From NCBI GenBank assembly GCA_027489035.1, contig JAIYAN010000005.1, forward strand, positions 1 to 64,000: DNA of 64,000 nt, given 5' to 3'. This DNA is from Chitinophagaceae bacterium. Its GTDB lineage: Bacteria; Bacteroidota; Bacteroidia; Chitinophagales; Chitinophagaceae. Under the pieces are notes generated by a model, which was given only the letters and a program-made list of their open reading frames with translations, was not told the DNA's origin and made no database searches. Each line of letters opens with the position of its first letter. Positions within the stretch are counted from its first letter, which is position 1. Both the position numbers and the translations under genes were made by a program. Below, piece after piece: positions 36,580-44,631 of the stretch.

Positions 36580-36809
36580 CAGAAAATAATTGAATCTAAA
36601 TAATAGTAAAACTCTTTCAAACAATATCAAAACTTCCACCAATCTGTAAAATCCGGCTAAACTGACCCCCTCATTCCATTTCAAATTGACCCCCTAAAAA
36701 ACGATTTCAAAAACCTCATAATTGGGGCCTTAAAAAAGGGGGCTAAAAATGTGATAAAGAACTCGTGTTTTGCAGAACAAAAATAATGATAATTTATATT
36801 CCGATTAGT

Positions 36810-37565
36810 TTACAAAGTAGTTTCTGTTTTTTCTGATTTTGGTTTTAGTTTTTTTCGCAGCGATTCTCCGTAAAGTTCTATTCTGATGGATTGATGAACA
36901 ATCCGATCCAGGATTGCATCCGCTAGTGTTTTTTCTCCTATCACTTCGTGCCAGTTTTTTACAGGAACCTGTGAAGTGATAATGGTAGTTCGTTTACCAT
37001 GACGGTCTTCGATAATATCCAATAACAATGACCGACTTTGGTTATCAAGTGGTTGCACTCCAAAGTCATCTAATATCAGAGCGTCTTGTTTTTCTATTCT
37101 TGCTAGTTCTTTCAAGTGAGTACCGTCTGCCTTTGCCATTTTCAGATATGACATTAGTTTAGCCACATTAGTGTACAGTACCTTGAGGCCGAGTAAGCAG
37201 CCTTGTTGCCCAATAGCAGATGCCAAAAAACTTTTACCAGTTCCAGTGCTTCCAGTAATAAATAAATCTTCGCCCTTTTTAATAAAGTCGCAGGTTGATA
37301 AGCGTTGTACCTGGTTTTTATCAAGACCTCTTTCTTCCGAGTAATCCAGTTGTTCCAGACTTGCATTATAACGAAAGTTGGCGTTCTTGAGGTTTCTTTG
37401 AACAGCCCGGTGTTGCCTGTCGTCCCATTCGCTTTGCACTAAGTGGTGCACTAGCTCATCATTGGTAAAGGCTTCCGTTTGATTAGTATCAATACAGGTC
37501 TTGAAGGCAAGGTGCATTCCCAATAGTCGCATTCGGTTCATCTTTTCTAAACTTTCTTTGTTCAT
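36810..37565 (-). CDS. istB: IS21 helper ATPase IstB
   Basis: 251 residues, AAA+ DnaA/DnaC-like ATPase that controls IstA. It has the Walker A motif ITGSTGTGKSFLASAIG (about 104-120), Walker B DALILDDFGVQPL (about 166) and sensor ITSQVPVKNWHEVIGE. Transcribed after istA on the same strand, 43 bp apart. The length is typical. Confidence 0.93.
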   Translation of the reverse strand: MNKESLEKMNRMRLLGMHLAFKTCIDTNQTEAFTNDELVHHLVQSEWDDRQHRAVQRNLKNANFRYNASLEQLDYSEERGLDKNQVQRLSTCDFIKKGEDLFITGSTGTGKSFLASAIGQQGCLLGLKVLYTNVAKLMSYLKMAKADGTHLKELARIEKQDALILDDFGVQPLDNQSRSLLLDIIEDRHGKRTTIITSQVPVKNWHEVIGEKTLADAILDRIVHQSIRIELYGESLRKKLKPKSEKTETTL

Positions 37566-37608
37566 AGTTTTTGATTTTTATTGGTTGGTTAATAATGAGG
37601 TGTTGTAT

Positions 37609-39162
37609 TTATTGGTAATAGTCTCCGCCACGGATATTTTCATGCTGAGGCATTGTGGGTTCTGTGTTTGAAGGTTTATCTTCTTCAAGTGGGAAGAAGT
37701 CGGCTTTTGATATTAGTATGCGTTCAATCATTCCAAAATTGTACACATTAAAGCTGTCAGCTCTTTTGCAAGCATTGATGAGTCTTACATCGCCCACACG
37801 TTTCTTATAATTTAAAATACCCTGACAGGCTCTGTAGTTTTTCTCCGGATATTCATTGCGAGCCAATACTTTTTTAATATAGTCCGCAACAGAAGCGTCT
37901 ATTTGCAAAGCGTCCGCAATAAATTTTTCAGGATTCCACTCGGTGGGATACCTATGCCATGAAGCCAAGTGTTCATCCTGTTGTATGTATTTTTCTTTAC
38001 CGTGCTCACGAACATGAACAGCAATAACCTCGTGTTCATCATAGGCTTCTACTTTTGTTCGGTTGTACATCACCTTGATTTTCTTGCCGATAAATTTGTA
38101 GGGAACACTATAATACCGATGATCAATAGTTACAAAACCAGTCTTACCAACCGTTGCCGTTTTGGTCGTCATGGGATCAAAGCGATATTTGTTTAAAGGC
38201 CGGAGCACACTTTTCTCCAGTTCCTCGAACTGCTGTCTTCTGCTGTAATCACATCCGGTTAATAGTGTGTTATTGTGTGCTTCCAGATAAACCAGTATGT
38301 CTTTATTAAGCTCTTCCAAACTTGTATATACCTTGCCGTCTATCTTAGAAAAAATAGTAGAATAAATTATTTTTACAGCACCTTCTACCAAGGCCTTGTC
38401 TTTAGGCTTGTAGACTCTCGTTGGAAAAATATAAGTATTGTAATGCTCTGCAAATGCAGCAAAACTATCATTGAGTTCAGCTTCGTATCTGCTTGCTTTT
38501 TTAACTGCCGATTTTAAATTATCAGGAACAATCGCTTCCGGAACACCACCATAAAAATGAAGCGCAGATTCACAAGCCAGCATAAAATCTTCCTTCTTCT
38601 GTGATTCCACTGCCATCACAAACGTCAACTGACTGCAACCTAGAATCGCTACAAAAACTTCAACATCCACCATCTCTCCGGTTTCTTTATCTACGATTTG
38701 TAATTTCTTGCCCGTAAAATCAATGAAGAGTTTATCGCCTACCTTGTGTGGTACGCGCATAGAAGGCTTTATCATTCCGATATAGGAGTTTAGTCTTACA
38801 ACAAAGGCTGATCGTTTTAACCCATCAGGACAAAGCTTGGCATAATGCTCGTACACCATTTGTTTGTTAACTCCGCGCTTACGTAGCATAGCAGCCAACT
38901 CCGGCAATAAGGCTGATAATTCAGTAACGCGATTACTCTCTACCTTCGGCTTCTCCAGCAAAAAAGCCGAAGCTAATTTGCCATCACTCATCTTTTCTAT
39001 ATCCTCAATGGTAAGCCTAAGAGATGCAAATTGGATAAGATACTTCTTAACCGTATTGCGTGCAACTCCGGTGGTCTTGCTGATAAATTTACTGCCCTTA
39101 CCACCGGCGTAAAGGCGAAGGATTTGTCTGATTTTATACATTTCAATTGGTTTGTTCGGCAT
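37609..39162 (-). CDS. istA: IS21 transposase IstA
   Basis: 517 residues. N-terminal HTH (KFISKTTGVARNTVKKYL, about 20-37) and an RNase H-fold catalytic core with DDE residues in LFIDFTG (about 145-152), IVPDNLKSAVKK (about 210-222) and the Glu of KALVEGAVKII (about 258-268). The C-terminal part has beta-rich DNA-binding segments. It is complete and in frame, so the element may still be active. Confidence 0.93.
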   Translation of the reverse strand: MPNKPIEMYKIRQILRLYAGGKGSKFISKTTGVARNTVKKYLIQFASLRLTIEDIEKMSDGKLASAFLLEKPKVESNRVTELSALLPELAAMLRKRGVNKQMVYEHYAKLCPDGLKRSAFVVRLNSYIGMIKPSMRVPHKVGDKLFIDFTGKKLQIVDKETGEMVDVEVFVAILGCSQLTFVMAVESQKKEDFMLACESALHFYGGVPEAIVPDNLKSAVKKASRYEAELNDSFAAFAEHYNTYIFPTRVYKPKDKALVEGAVKIIYSTIFSKIDGKVYTSLEELNKDILVYLEAHNNTLLTGCDYSRRQQFEELEKSVLRPLNKYRFDPMTTKTATVGKTGFVTIDHRYYSVPYKFIGKKIKVMYNRTKVEAYDEHEVIAVHVREHGKEKYIQQDEHLASWHRYPTEWNPEKFIADALQIDASVADYIKKVLARNEYPEKNYRACQGILNYKKRVGDVRLINACKRADSFNVYNFGMIERILISKADFFPLEEDKPSNTEPTMPQHENIRGGDYYQ

Positions 39163-39318
39163 AAATTATCTGGATTGTTTCGCTAAAAACATCCGTCTTT
39201 TATGCTACAAAAACAACTGATTCTTTATCCAATTTTTAGGGGGTCAATTTCAGCCGGAATCAGGGGGTCAGTTTGAAATGGAATGAGGGGGTCAGTTTCA
39301 AATGGATTTAGGGGGTCA

Positions 39319-39531
39319 ATTTGCGTGGATTTTCCACTATTAGATGATACCGAACTCATTGAAAAACTAATTGACCAGGTGTATCAATTTAGCCGTATGT
39401 ATTGGAAAAGTGTAAGCCAGCAAAACATTCCAGTAACTATTGCTTACCCAGAAATGGTTGCCAAAATATTTTCTCATTTTAAGCAACCCTATATACCTGA
39501 GTTTGGTACTGATAATTTGTGGTTTTTGTAG
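39319..39531 (+). pseudogene. C-terminal fragment of a PIWI/Argonaute-like protein
   Basis: About 69 residues remain. LLDDTELIEKLIDQVYQFSRMYWKSVSQQNIPVTIAYPEMVAKIFSHF ... FGTDNLWFL resembles the end of the PIWI domain of prokaryotic Argonautes, which typically have a YWKS..QQN.PVT..YPEM motif and end in a hydrophobic Leu. Everything upstream is missing: the IS21 right end adjoins it and no matching N-terminal part is seen left of the IS. It is probably the remnant of a defence gene removed by an IS21-linked deletion. Confidence 0.6.
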
Positions 39532-39537
39532 AAATAA

Positions 39538-39568
39538 TTGTTCTTTCTAACAATTTTCACTAACTTTG
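39538..39568 (+). promoter_or_regulatory. Promoter before the heavy-metal cluster
   Basis: TTG at 39538-39540, 20-bp spacer, TAACTTTG at 39561-39568. It fits the Bacteroidota TTTG/TAnnTTTG pattern. The transcript would start about 15 nt before the ATG at 39589. Confidence 0.6.
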
Positions 39569-39588
39569 CACGTTGTCTTAGTATCGGT

Positions 39589-39972
39589 ATGCAAAAAAAA
39601 GTTCACATATTGTTCATAATCTTAACGCTTGGTTTCTTTGCAACACCAACGCTAACTTATGCTTGTGGAACAAAAACCGATAAAACGGAAAATTCTTGTT
39701 GCAAAAAAGACAAAGCAGGTCAAGGTCATAAAAAAGATTGTTGTAAAAACCACCACTCAAAAAACAACAAAAGCGATGACGATTGTGGCGGAAATTGTGG
39801 CAACTCTTCTTGCAGTTGTACAACTGTACATTTTGCATTTAACCTCCCATTTTTCATAGAAATAAGGCTGAAGCCCTCTTTTGCGATAAGCAAAAAACTC
39901 AAATTCTACGACAAAAAGGCTTATCTCTCTGATGGCTTTTATTCCATTTGGACACCCCCAAATATAGGCTAA
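39589..39972 (+). CDS. Small secreted Cys/His-rich protein (DUF6660-like)
   Basis: 127 residues. Signal peptide (MQKKVHILFIILTLGFFATPTLTYA), then a cysteine-rich, metal-binding-looking segment (CGTKTDKTENSCCKKD...CCKNHHSKNNK...DDDCGGNCGNSSCSCTT, about 27-83) and a conserved tail ending WTPPNIG. A shorter relative at 47387-47713 ends WQPPKINC. Proteins of this type lie next to Cus/Czc genes in Bacteroidota and probably bind periplasmic metal. The ATG at 39589 follows a good promoter. Confidence 0.65.
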   Translation: MQKKVHILFIILTLGFFATPTLTYACGTKTDKTENSCCKKDKAGQGHKKDCCKNHHSKNNKSDDDCGGNCGNSSCSCTTVHFAFNLPFFIEIRLKPSFAISKKLKFYDKKAYLSDGFYSIWTPPNIG

Positions 39973-40063
39973 TTTCTTTCCTTGACAGCCATAAGTCTGT
40001 CTATTCGAAAACAAGACCTTGTTTTCAAAATCATTTATTTACAACCAGTTAAAAAAAATCAAA

Positions 40064-40933
40064 ATGAAATCAATATCAAAAATATTGATAGCAATTGCTG
40101 TATTGCTATCATTCACAGCGTGTAACGCACAAATAAAAAACAGTAAAACTGAAACCGTACACATTTACGGTAATTGCGATATGTGCAAAAGCACTATCGA
40201 AAAGGCAGGTAATCTTAAAAAAGTCGCCAAAGTAGATTGGAATAAAGATACCAAAATGGCTACGCTTACTTACGATGCAAAAAAGACCAATCAGGACGAA
40301 ATCTTGAAACGAATTGCATTAAGCGGTTATGATAGTGAAAAGTTTCTTGCCCCTGATGATGTGTATTCAAAATTGCCTGAATGCTGCCAGTACGAAAGAA
40401 AAGCCAAAGCAATAGCAAAAGTTGAAGCACCCAAAACAGACAGTTCAAAAATGGATATGCACAAACATTCACCAATGCCAATAGCAAAGCAAGATGTACC
40501 ACAACTGAAAGCCGTTTTTGACAATTATTTTGCAGTAAAAGATGCTTTGGTAAAAACAGATGGCAATACTGCATCAACTAAAGCCAAGGATTTACTTACC
40601 GCTATTAATAGTGTAAAAATGGAACAATTATCAGCAGAAGAACATAACATTTGGATGAAAGTAATGAAAGATTTGGCTTTTGATGCTGAACACATTGCCG
40701 AAACTAAAGATGCTTCACACCAAAGAGACCACTTTATAAGCCTTTCAAAAAATATGTATGCTTTAATAAAAGTATCTAAACAAGAAACGCCAACCTACTA
40801 TCAATACTGCCCAATGGCTAATGATGGAAAAGGTGCAAATTGGTTGAGCAAAGAAAATGCTATCAAAAACCCATACTATGGCTCTCAAATGTTGAGTTGT
40901 GGTAAAACAATAGAAACAATTATTAACAAATAA
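40064..40933 (+). CDS. Lipoprotein with HMA-like and DUF3347 domains
   Basis: 289 residues. Lipoprotein signal (ILIAIAVLLSFTAC, Cys near 19), then an HMA-like domain with CDMCKSTIEKAG (about 38-49), a Met/His linker (MDMHKHSPM), and a DUF3347 domain (LKAVFDNYFAVKDALVKTDG...YQYCPMANDGKGANWLSKE...NPYYGSQMLSCG). DUF3347 proteins are typical of Bacteroidota copper loci and probably bind Cu in the periplasm. A second DUF3347 lipoprotein lies at 43455-44165. Confidence 0.8.
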   Translation: MKSISKILIAIAVLLSFTACNAQIKNSKTETVHIYGNCDMCKSTIEKAGNLKKVAKVDWNKDTKMATLTYDAKKTNQDEILKRIALSGYDSEKFLAPDDVYSKLPECCQYERKAKAIAKVEAPKTDSSKMDMHKHSPMPIAKQDVPQLKAVFDNYFAVKDALVKTDGNTASTKAKDLLTAINSVKMEQLSAEEHNIWMKVMKDLAFDAEHIAETKDASHQRDHFISLSKNMYALIKVSKQETPTYYQYCPMANDGKGANWLSKENAIKNPYYGSQMLSCGKTIETIINK

Positions 40934-40945
40934 ATTAAAAAAATA

Positions 40946-41995
40946 ATGAAAAAGTTTAAAATAATAATAAGCATAGCTACACTACTTTTAGTAGTATTTA
41001 CGGGCTGTAAAAAAGATGATATGGATATGAATATTGCAAAAAACATTAACTATCCAGCCGCTTATGTAGTAAATGGTGAAAGTGGTACACTATCCATAAT
41101 CAAACTAAGTGATAATACTGTGTCAGATGAAATTATGCTAATGGATGCCAACAATATGATAATGTGGCCACATCACATTTACCTAAATCCATCTAAATCT
41201 CAACTTGCCATTGGCGTACCCGGTATGGATTTAAGTGCAGGTCATTCAGGTGGTATGATGGGGATGAATGGTGCAGTAGTTCTTTTAGATCCTACCACAG
41301 GTATAATAAGTAAAAATTTAAAGTTGCCTATAATGAACCATAATGCAGTCTATGTAAACAATGGTTCAGAAATTTGGACTTCACAAATGGATAGTTTGGG
41401 TAAAGTATTAGTATATGATGCTAATACTTATGCCTTAAAAAACACTATCAATGTAGGCGAAGACCCAGCAGAGGTTACTATAAGCACAGATGGTACAAAA
41501 GCTTATGTATGCAATGGGCATAGTAATACGGTATCAGTTATTAATCCAACTACTAAAGCAATTATTTCAACAATCAATGTTGCACCAAATCCAGTTGGTG
41601 CTTGGCCATCAAGTATAGGTAAAATGTTTGTTGATTGTGAAGATGGACAAACAATTGATGTAATTGATGTAGGCTCTAATCTAAAAGTAGCTTCCATCAA
41701 TCTTGGTTTTATGCCAGGTTATGCAGCATACAATAGCAGCGTATCAGAACTATGGGTAACAGACCCAATGAATAATAAAGTAGTTTGGTACAAAGATATG
41801 GGTGGCAATAATTGGATGAAGCACGGTGAGTTTGTATCAGGTGGTGGAGCCCACGCCATAGCATTTAGTGGAACTACAGCTTATGTAACAAACCAAACGG
41901 CTAACACAGTTTCTGTAATAAATGCAACTACACATACGGTAACCAAAACATTAAATGTTGGCAAAAAACCTAATGGTATAATAATAAAGCAATAA
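40946..41995 (+). CDS. YncE-like beta-propeller lipoprotein
   Basis: 349 residues. Lipoprotein signal (IIISIATLLLVVFTGC) followed by YVTN-type beta-propeller repeats (PAAYVVNGESGTLSIIKLSDNTV, GTKAYVCNGHSNTVSVINPTTKAII, GTTAYVTNQTANTVSVINATTHTV), and a methionine/His-rich loop (GMDLSAGHSGGMMGMN). Copper-locus neighbours suggest a periplasmic metal-related role. The reaction, if any, is unknown. Confidence 0.8.
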   Translation: MKKFKIIISIATLLLVVFTGCKKDDMDMNIAKNINYPAAYVVNGESGTLSIIKLSDNTVSDEIMLMDANNMIMWPHHIYLNPSKSQLAIGVPGMDLSAGHSGGMMGMNGAVVLLDPTTGIISKNLKLPIMNHNAVYVNNGSEIWTSQMDSLGKVLVYDANTYALKNTINVGEDPAEVTISTDGTKAYVCNGHSNTVSVINPTTKAIISTINVAPNPVGAWPSSIGKMFVDCEDGQTIDVIDVGSNLKVASINLGFMPGYAAYNSSVSELWVTDPMNNKVVWYKDMGGNNWMKHGEFVSGGGAHAIAFSGTTAYVTNQTANTVSVINATTHTVTKTLNVGKKPNGIIIKQ

Positions 41996-41999
41996 TAAG

Positions 42000-42560
42000 A
42001 TGAAGCTGTATATTAAAAATATGGTGTGCAGCCGCTGTAAAATGGTGGTGAAGTCCGAGTTAGAAAAACTTGGACTTCATCCTGTTTCTGTAGAATTAGG
42101 CGAGGTAGAAATTGAAGAAAGCGATATTGTCAATGTAAAAGCAGCAATGCTTCGCAATTTACATTCATTAGGTTTTGCTTTGATTGATGATAAAAAAAGT
42201 AAAGTCATTGAAAAAGTAAAAAACCTTATCATTGATTTAGTGCATAACAAAAGCAATGAACTTTCAATTAATCTTTCCGTATATCTCTCTCAGCATATTC
42301 TACAAGATTATAGCACCATAAGTAAACTATTCGCAGAAGTTGAAGGCACTACTATCGAAAAGTATTTTATACTTCAAAAAATTGAGAAGATTAAAGAACT
42401 TATAATGTACGATGAAATGAATCTAAGCGAAATTGCTTTTATGCTCAATTACAGCAGTGTAGCCCATTTGAGTAATCAGTTTAAAAAAGTTACAGGTTTC
42501 AGCCCAAGTTATTACAAGTCTATCAAGGAAAACAAAAGGATGCAAATTGAAGATGTCTAA
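42000..42560 (+). CDS. AraC-family regulator with N-terminal HMA-like metal domain
   Basis: 186 residues. The N-terminal part has a CxxC metal site (MKLYIKNMVCSRCKMVVKSEL, about 1-21) of the CopZ/HMA type. The C-terminal part (about 95-180) is an AraC HTH with MNLSEIAFMLNYSSVAHLSNQFKKVTGFSPSYYK. Binding of copper by the CxxC domain is expected to control DNA binding. It lies four bases after the propeller gene, inside the cluster it probably controls. This compact form is characteristic of Bacteroidota metal-resistance loci. Confidence 0.85.
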   Translation: MKLYIKNMVCSRCKMVVKSELEKLGLHPVSVELGEVEIEESDIVNVKAAMLRNLHSLGFALIDDKKSKVIEKVKNLIIDLVHNKSNELSINLSVYLSQHILQDYSTISKLFAEVEGTTIEKYFILQKIEKIKELIMYDEMNLSEIAFMLNYSSVAHLSNQFKKVTGFSPSYYKSIKENKRMQIEDV

Positions 42561-42648
42561 AACTTGCAAATAATCCCCAAAATTGTGTAATAGCTCTTGT
42601 AATTAATATAGTCATTTTTGTGCCTTAATTATTAAAATAAAAACGACA

Positions 42649-43362
42649 ATGACACACAAATATCAAGTAACAGGAATGACCTGCACCAGTTGCGAAGCAA
42701 AAGTAAAGTCAACATTGCTAATGGTAGAAAATGTATCGGAAGTAGAAGTTTCAAAAGCTGAAAGTTCAGCCACTATTACAATGGATAAGCATATTGCATT
42801 ATCAGATTTTCAAAAAGTACTACCCGAGAAATACAAAATTTCGGCACTCAATCATAATGAAGTAGCAGAGCAAACAAAATCGTGGTTTGAAACCTACAAG
42901 CCCATTTTATTAATATTTGCTTATATAGTAGGTGTTACTTTAGTATTACAATTTGGAAATCATCACTTTGATGCAATGCAATGGATGCAACACTTTATGG
43001 CAGGTTTCTTTTTGGTGTTTTCGTTCTTCAAATTATTAAATTTAAAAGACTTTGCAGAAAGTTATGCAATGTATGATATAGTGGCAAAGCGTATTAACAT
43101 TTGGGGTTTTATATATGCTTTTATTGAGTTGGGATTGGGTATTGCTTATTTAATCAATTTCAATCCATTGGTTACAAACAGTATCACTTTTGTAGTAATG
43201 AGCATCAGTATTATTGGTGTGTTACAAAGTGTTCTCAACAAAAGGAAAATACAATGTGCCTGTTTGGGTGCGGTTTTTAACTTACCTATGAGTACCGTTA
43301 CCATCATTGAAGACGCTTTGATGATTACAATGAGTGCTTTAATGATTATTAAATTAATTTAA
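42649..43362 (+). CDS. HMA domain fused to MauE/DoxX-like membrane protein
   Basis: 237 residues. HMA domain with GMTCTSCEAKVKS (about 8-20), then about four transmembrane helices (about 90-236) in the MauE/DoxX-like style (FMAGFFLVFSFFKLLNLKDFAESYAMYDIV, FIELGLGIAYLINF). It is predicted to receive or sequester metal at the inner membrane. An 88-bp spacer after the AraC-type gene may contain a promoter. Confidence 0.8.
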   Translation: MTHKYQVTGMTCTSCEAKVKSTLLMVENVSEVEVSKAESSATITMDKHIALSDFQKVLPEKYKISALNHNEVAEQTKSWFETYKPILLIFAYIVGVTLVLQFGNHHFDAMQWMQHFMAGFFLVFSFFKLLNLKDFAESYAMYDIVAKRINIWGFIYAFIELGLGIAYLINFNPLVTNSITFVVMSISIIGVLQSVLNKRKIQCACLGAVFNLPMSTVTIIEDALMITMSALMIIKLI

Positions 43363-43454
43363 AATGAAATTCTTAAAATGGATATACAAAAAAATATTTC
43401 AAAAAAAGTGTTGCCAGTAAGCAACATAGTTTATCATAATTAAAAAGTATACAA

Positions 43455-44165
43455 ATGAAAAATATAATCAATTTAGCCATAGCAATGGCTTTCATATTCA
43501 CAGCTTGCAATTCAAATAATGCAAAAACTGAAACAACTAAAGACACAATAGCAACTGCAAAAGAAGCAGCTACATCACAAGCTATAGAACAAGTATATGC
43601 TTGTTCTATGCACCCAGAAGTAACAGGAACAAAAGGCGATAAATGTTCAAAATGTGGTATGGAACTTTCTGTTCCAGTTAAAGAAACTGCAAAACCAAGC
43701 ACTACAGAAAGTAATCCCAATGCACAAGGTTCAAATGCTGTTATCAATGAAGTTGTTGTCAATTATTTAAAACTAAAAAATGCTTTAACCAAAGATGATA
43801 CTAAAGAAGCAGCAAATGCAGGAAATGCAATTGTAGCAACACTAAGCAAGTTAGATATGAAAAACCTTTCAACAACACAAATGAATAGCTATATAGATAT
43901 TGCAGATGATGCAAAAGAAAACGCAGAACACATTGGTGCAAATGCAGGAAAATTAGACCACCAAAGAGAGCATTTTGCTTTGTTAAGTAAAGATATTGCC
44001 GACCTTATAAAAGCCTTTGGCTCATCACAAAAACTGTATCAAGATTTTTGCCCAATGTACGATGATGGTAAAGGTGCTATTTGGATTAGTGAACTGAAAG
44101 AAATCAAAAACCCCTACTTCGGCAATAAAATGATTGGCTGTGGTTCAATGAAAAAAGAATTGTAA
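43455..44165 (+). CDS. Lipoprotein with heavy-metal-binding (YHYH-like) and DUF3347 domains
   Basis: 236 residues. Lipoprotein signal (NLAIAMAFIFTAC), then a heavy-metal-binding motif YACSMHPEVTGTKGDKCSKCGMEL (about 48-72) and a DUF3347 domain (KLKNALTKDDTKEAANAGN...LYQDFCPMYDDGKGAIWISE...NPYFGNKMIGCG). Paralogous in the C-terminal part with the lipoprotein at 40064-40933, but with a different metal domain. Likely a periplasmic copper-binding protein. Confidence 0.85.
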   Translation: MKNIINLAIAMAFIFTACNSNNAKTETTKDTIATAKEAATSQAIEQVYACSMHPEVTGTKGDKCSKCGMELSVPVKETAKPSTTESNPNAQGSNAVINEVVVNYLKLKNALTKDDTKEAANAGNAIVATLSKLDMKNLSTTQMNSYIDIADDAKENAEHIGANAGKLDHQREHFALLSKDIADLIKAFGSSQKLYQDFCPMYDDGKGAIWISELKEIKNPYFGNKMIGCGSMKKEL

Positions 44166-44166
44166 A

Positions 44167-44631
44167 ATGAAAAGGGCATTTAGGAAAATATTTATAATAG
44201 GTTTTATATGCTTCTTGTTAATGCAATTTTATCAACCTGCCTATAATACAGATAATGGACAGGTTTTACCTATTCATTTTGTAAAAACATATACTGTTCC
44301 ACAAAATATACAAACTATTTTACAAAACTCTTGCTACGATTGCCATAGCAACAACACAAAATATCTATGGTACGATAATATACAACCTGTTAGATTATTA
44401 GTAGAAAGTCACATAAAAAAAGGTAAAGAAAATCTAAACTTTAGTGAGTGGGGCAATTATAGCAGTCGCAAACAGCAAAACAAATTGGATAGAATAGTAA
44501 AGCAATTAACAGCAAACGAAATGCCTTTAAGTTCTTATACAGCTTTACACACAAACGCAATTTTATCAGAAGAAAATAAACAACAATTAATTAATTGGAT
44601 AAATACTTTAAAGAAAAATAATGATGAATAA
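44167..44631 (+). CDS. Haem-binding domain protein (c-type CxxCH)
   Basis: 154 residues. Signal/anchor helix (FIIGFICFLLMQFY), then SCYDCHSNNTKYLWYDNIQPV (about 57-77) with a CxxCH c-type haem site, and a helical tail (SSRKQQNKLDRIVKQLTANEMPLSSYTALH). The family (haem_bd) is small, periplasmic and frequent beside copper oxidases in Bacteroidota. One base separates it from the preceding stop and it overlaps the oxidase start by about 11 bp. Confidence 0.8.
   Translation: MKRAFRKIFIIGFICFLLMQFYQPAYNTDNGQVLPIHFVKTYTVPQNIQTILQNSCYDCHSNNTKYLWYDNIQPVRLLVESHIKKGKENLNFSEWGNYSSRKQQNKLDRIVKQLTANEMPLSSYTALHTNAILSEENKQQLINWINTLKKNNDE

Larger units (their letters stand above)
36663..39318. mobile_element. 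IS21-family insertion sequence
   Basis: Contains istB and istA on the minus strand. Ends are TGACCCCC-type: a 32-bp inverted pair at 36663-36694 and 39263-39294 matches at 31 of 32 positions. GGGGGTCA repeats every 24 bp at 39239, 39263, 39287 and 39311, so the outer right end could be 39294 or 39318. No clear target-site duplication was seen. It lies between the TerY-P kinase gene and a PIWI-like fragment, consistent with insertion plus deletion. Confidence 0.88.
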
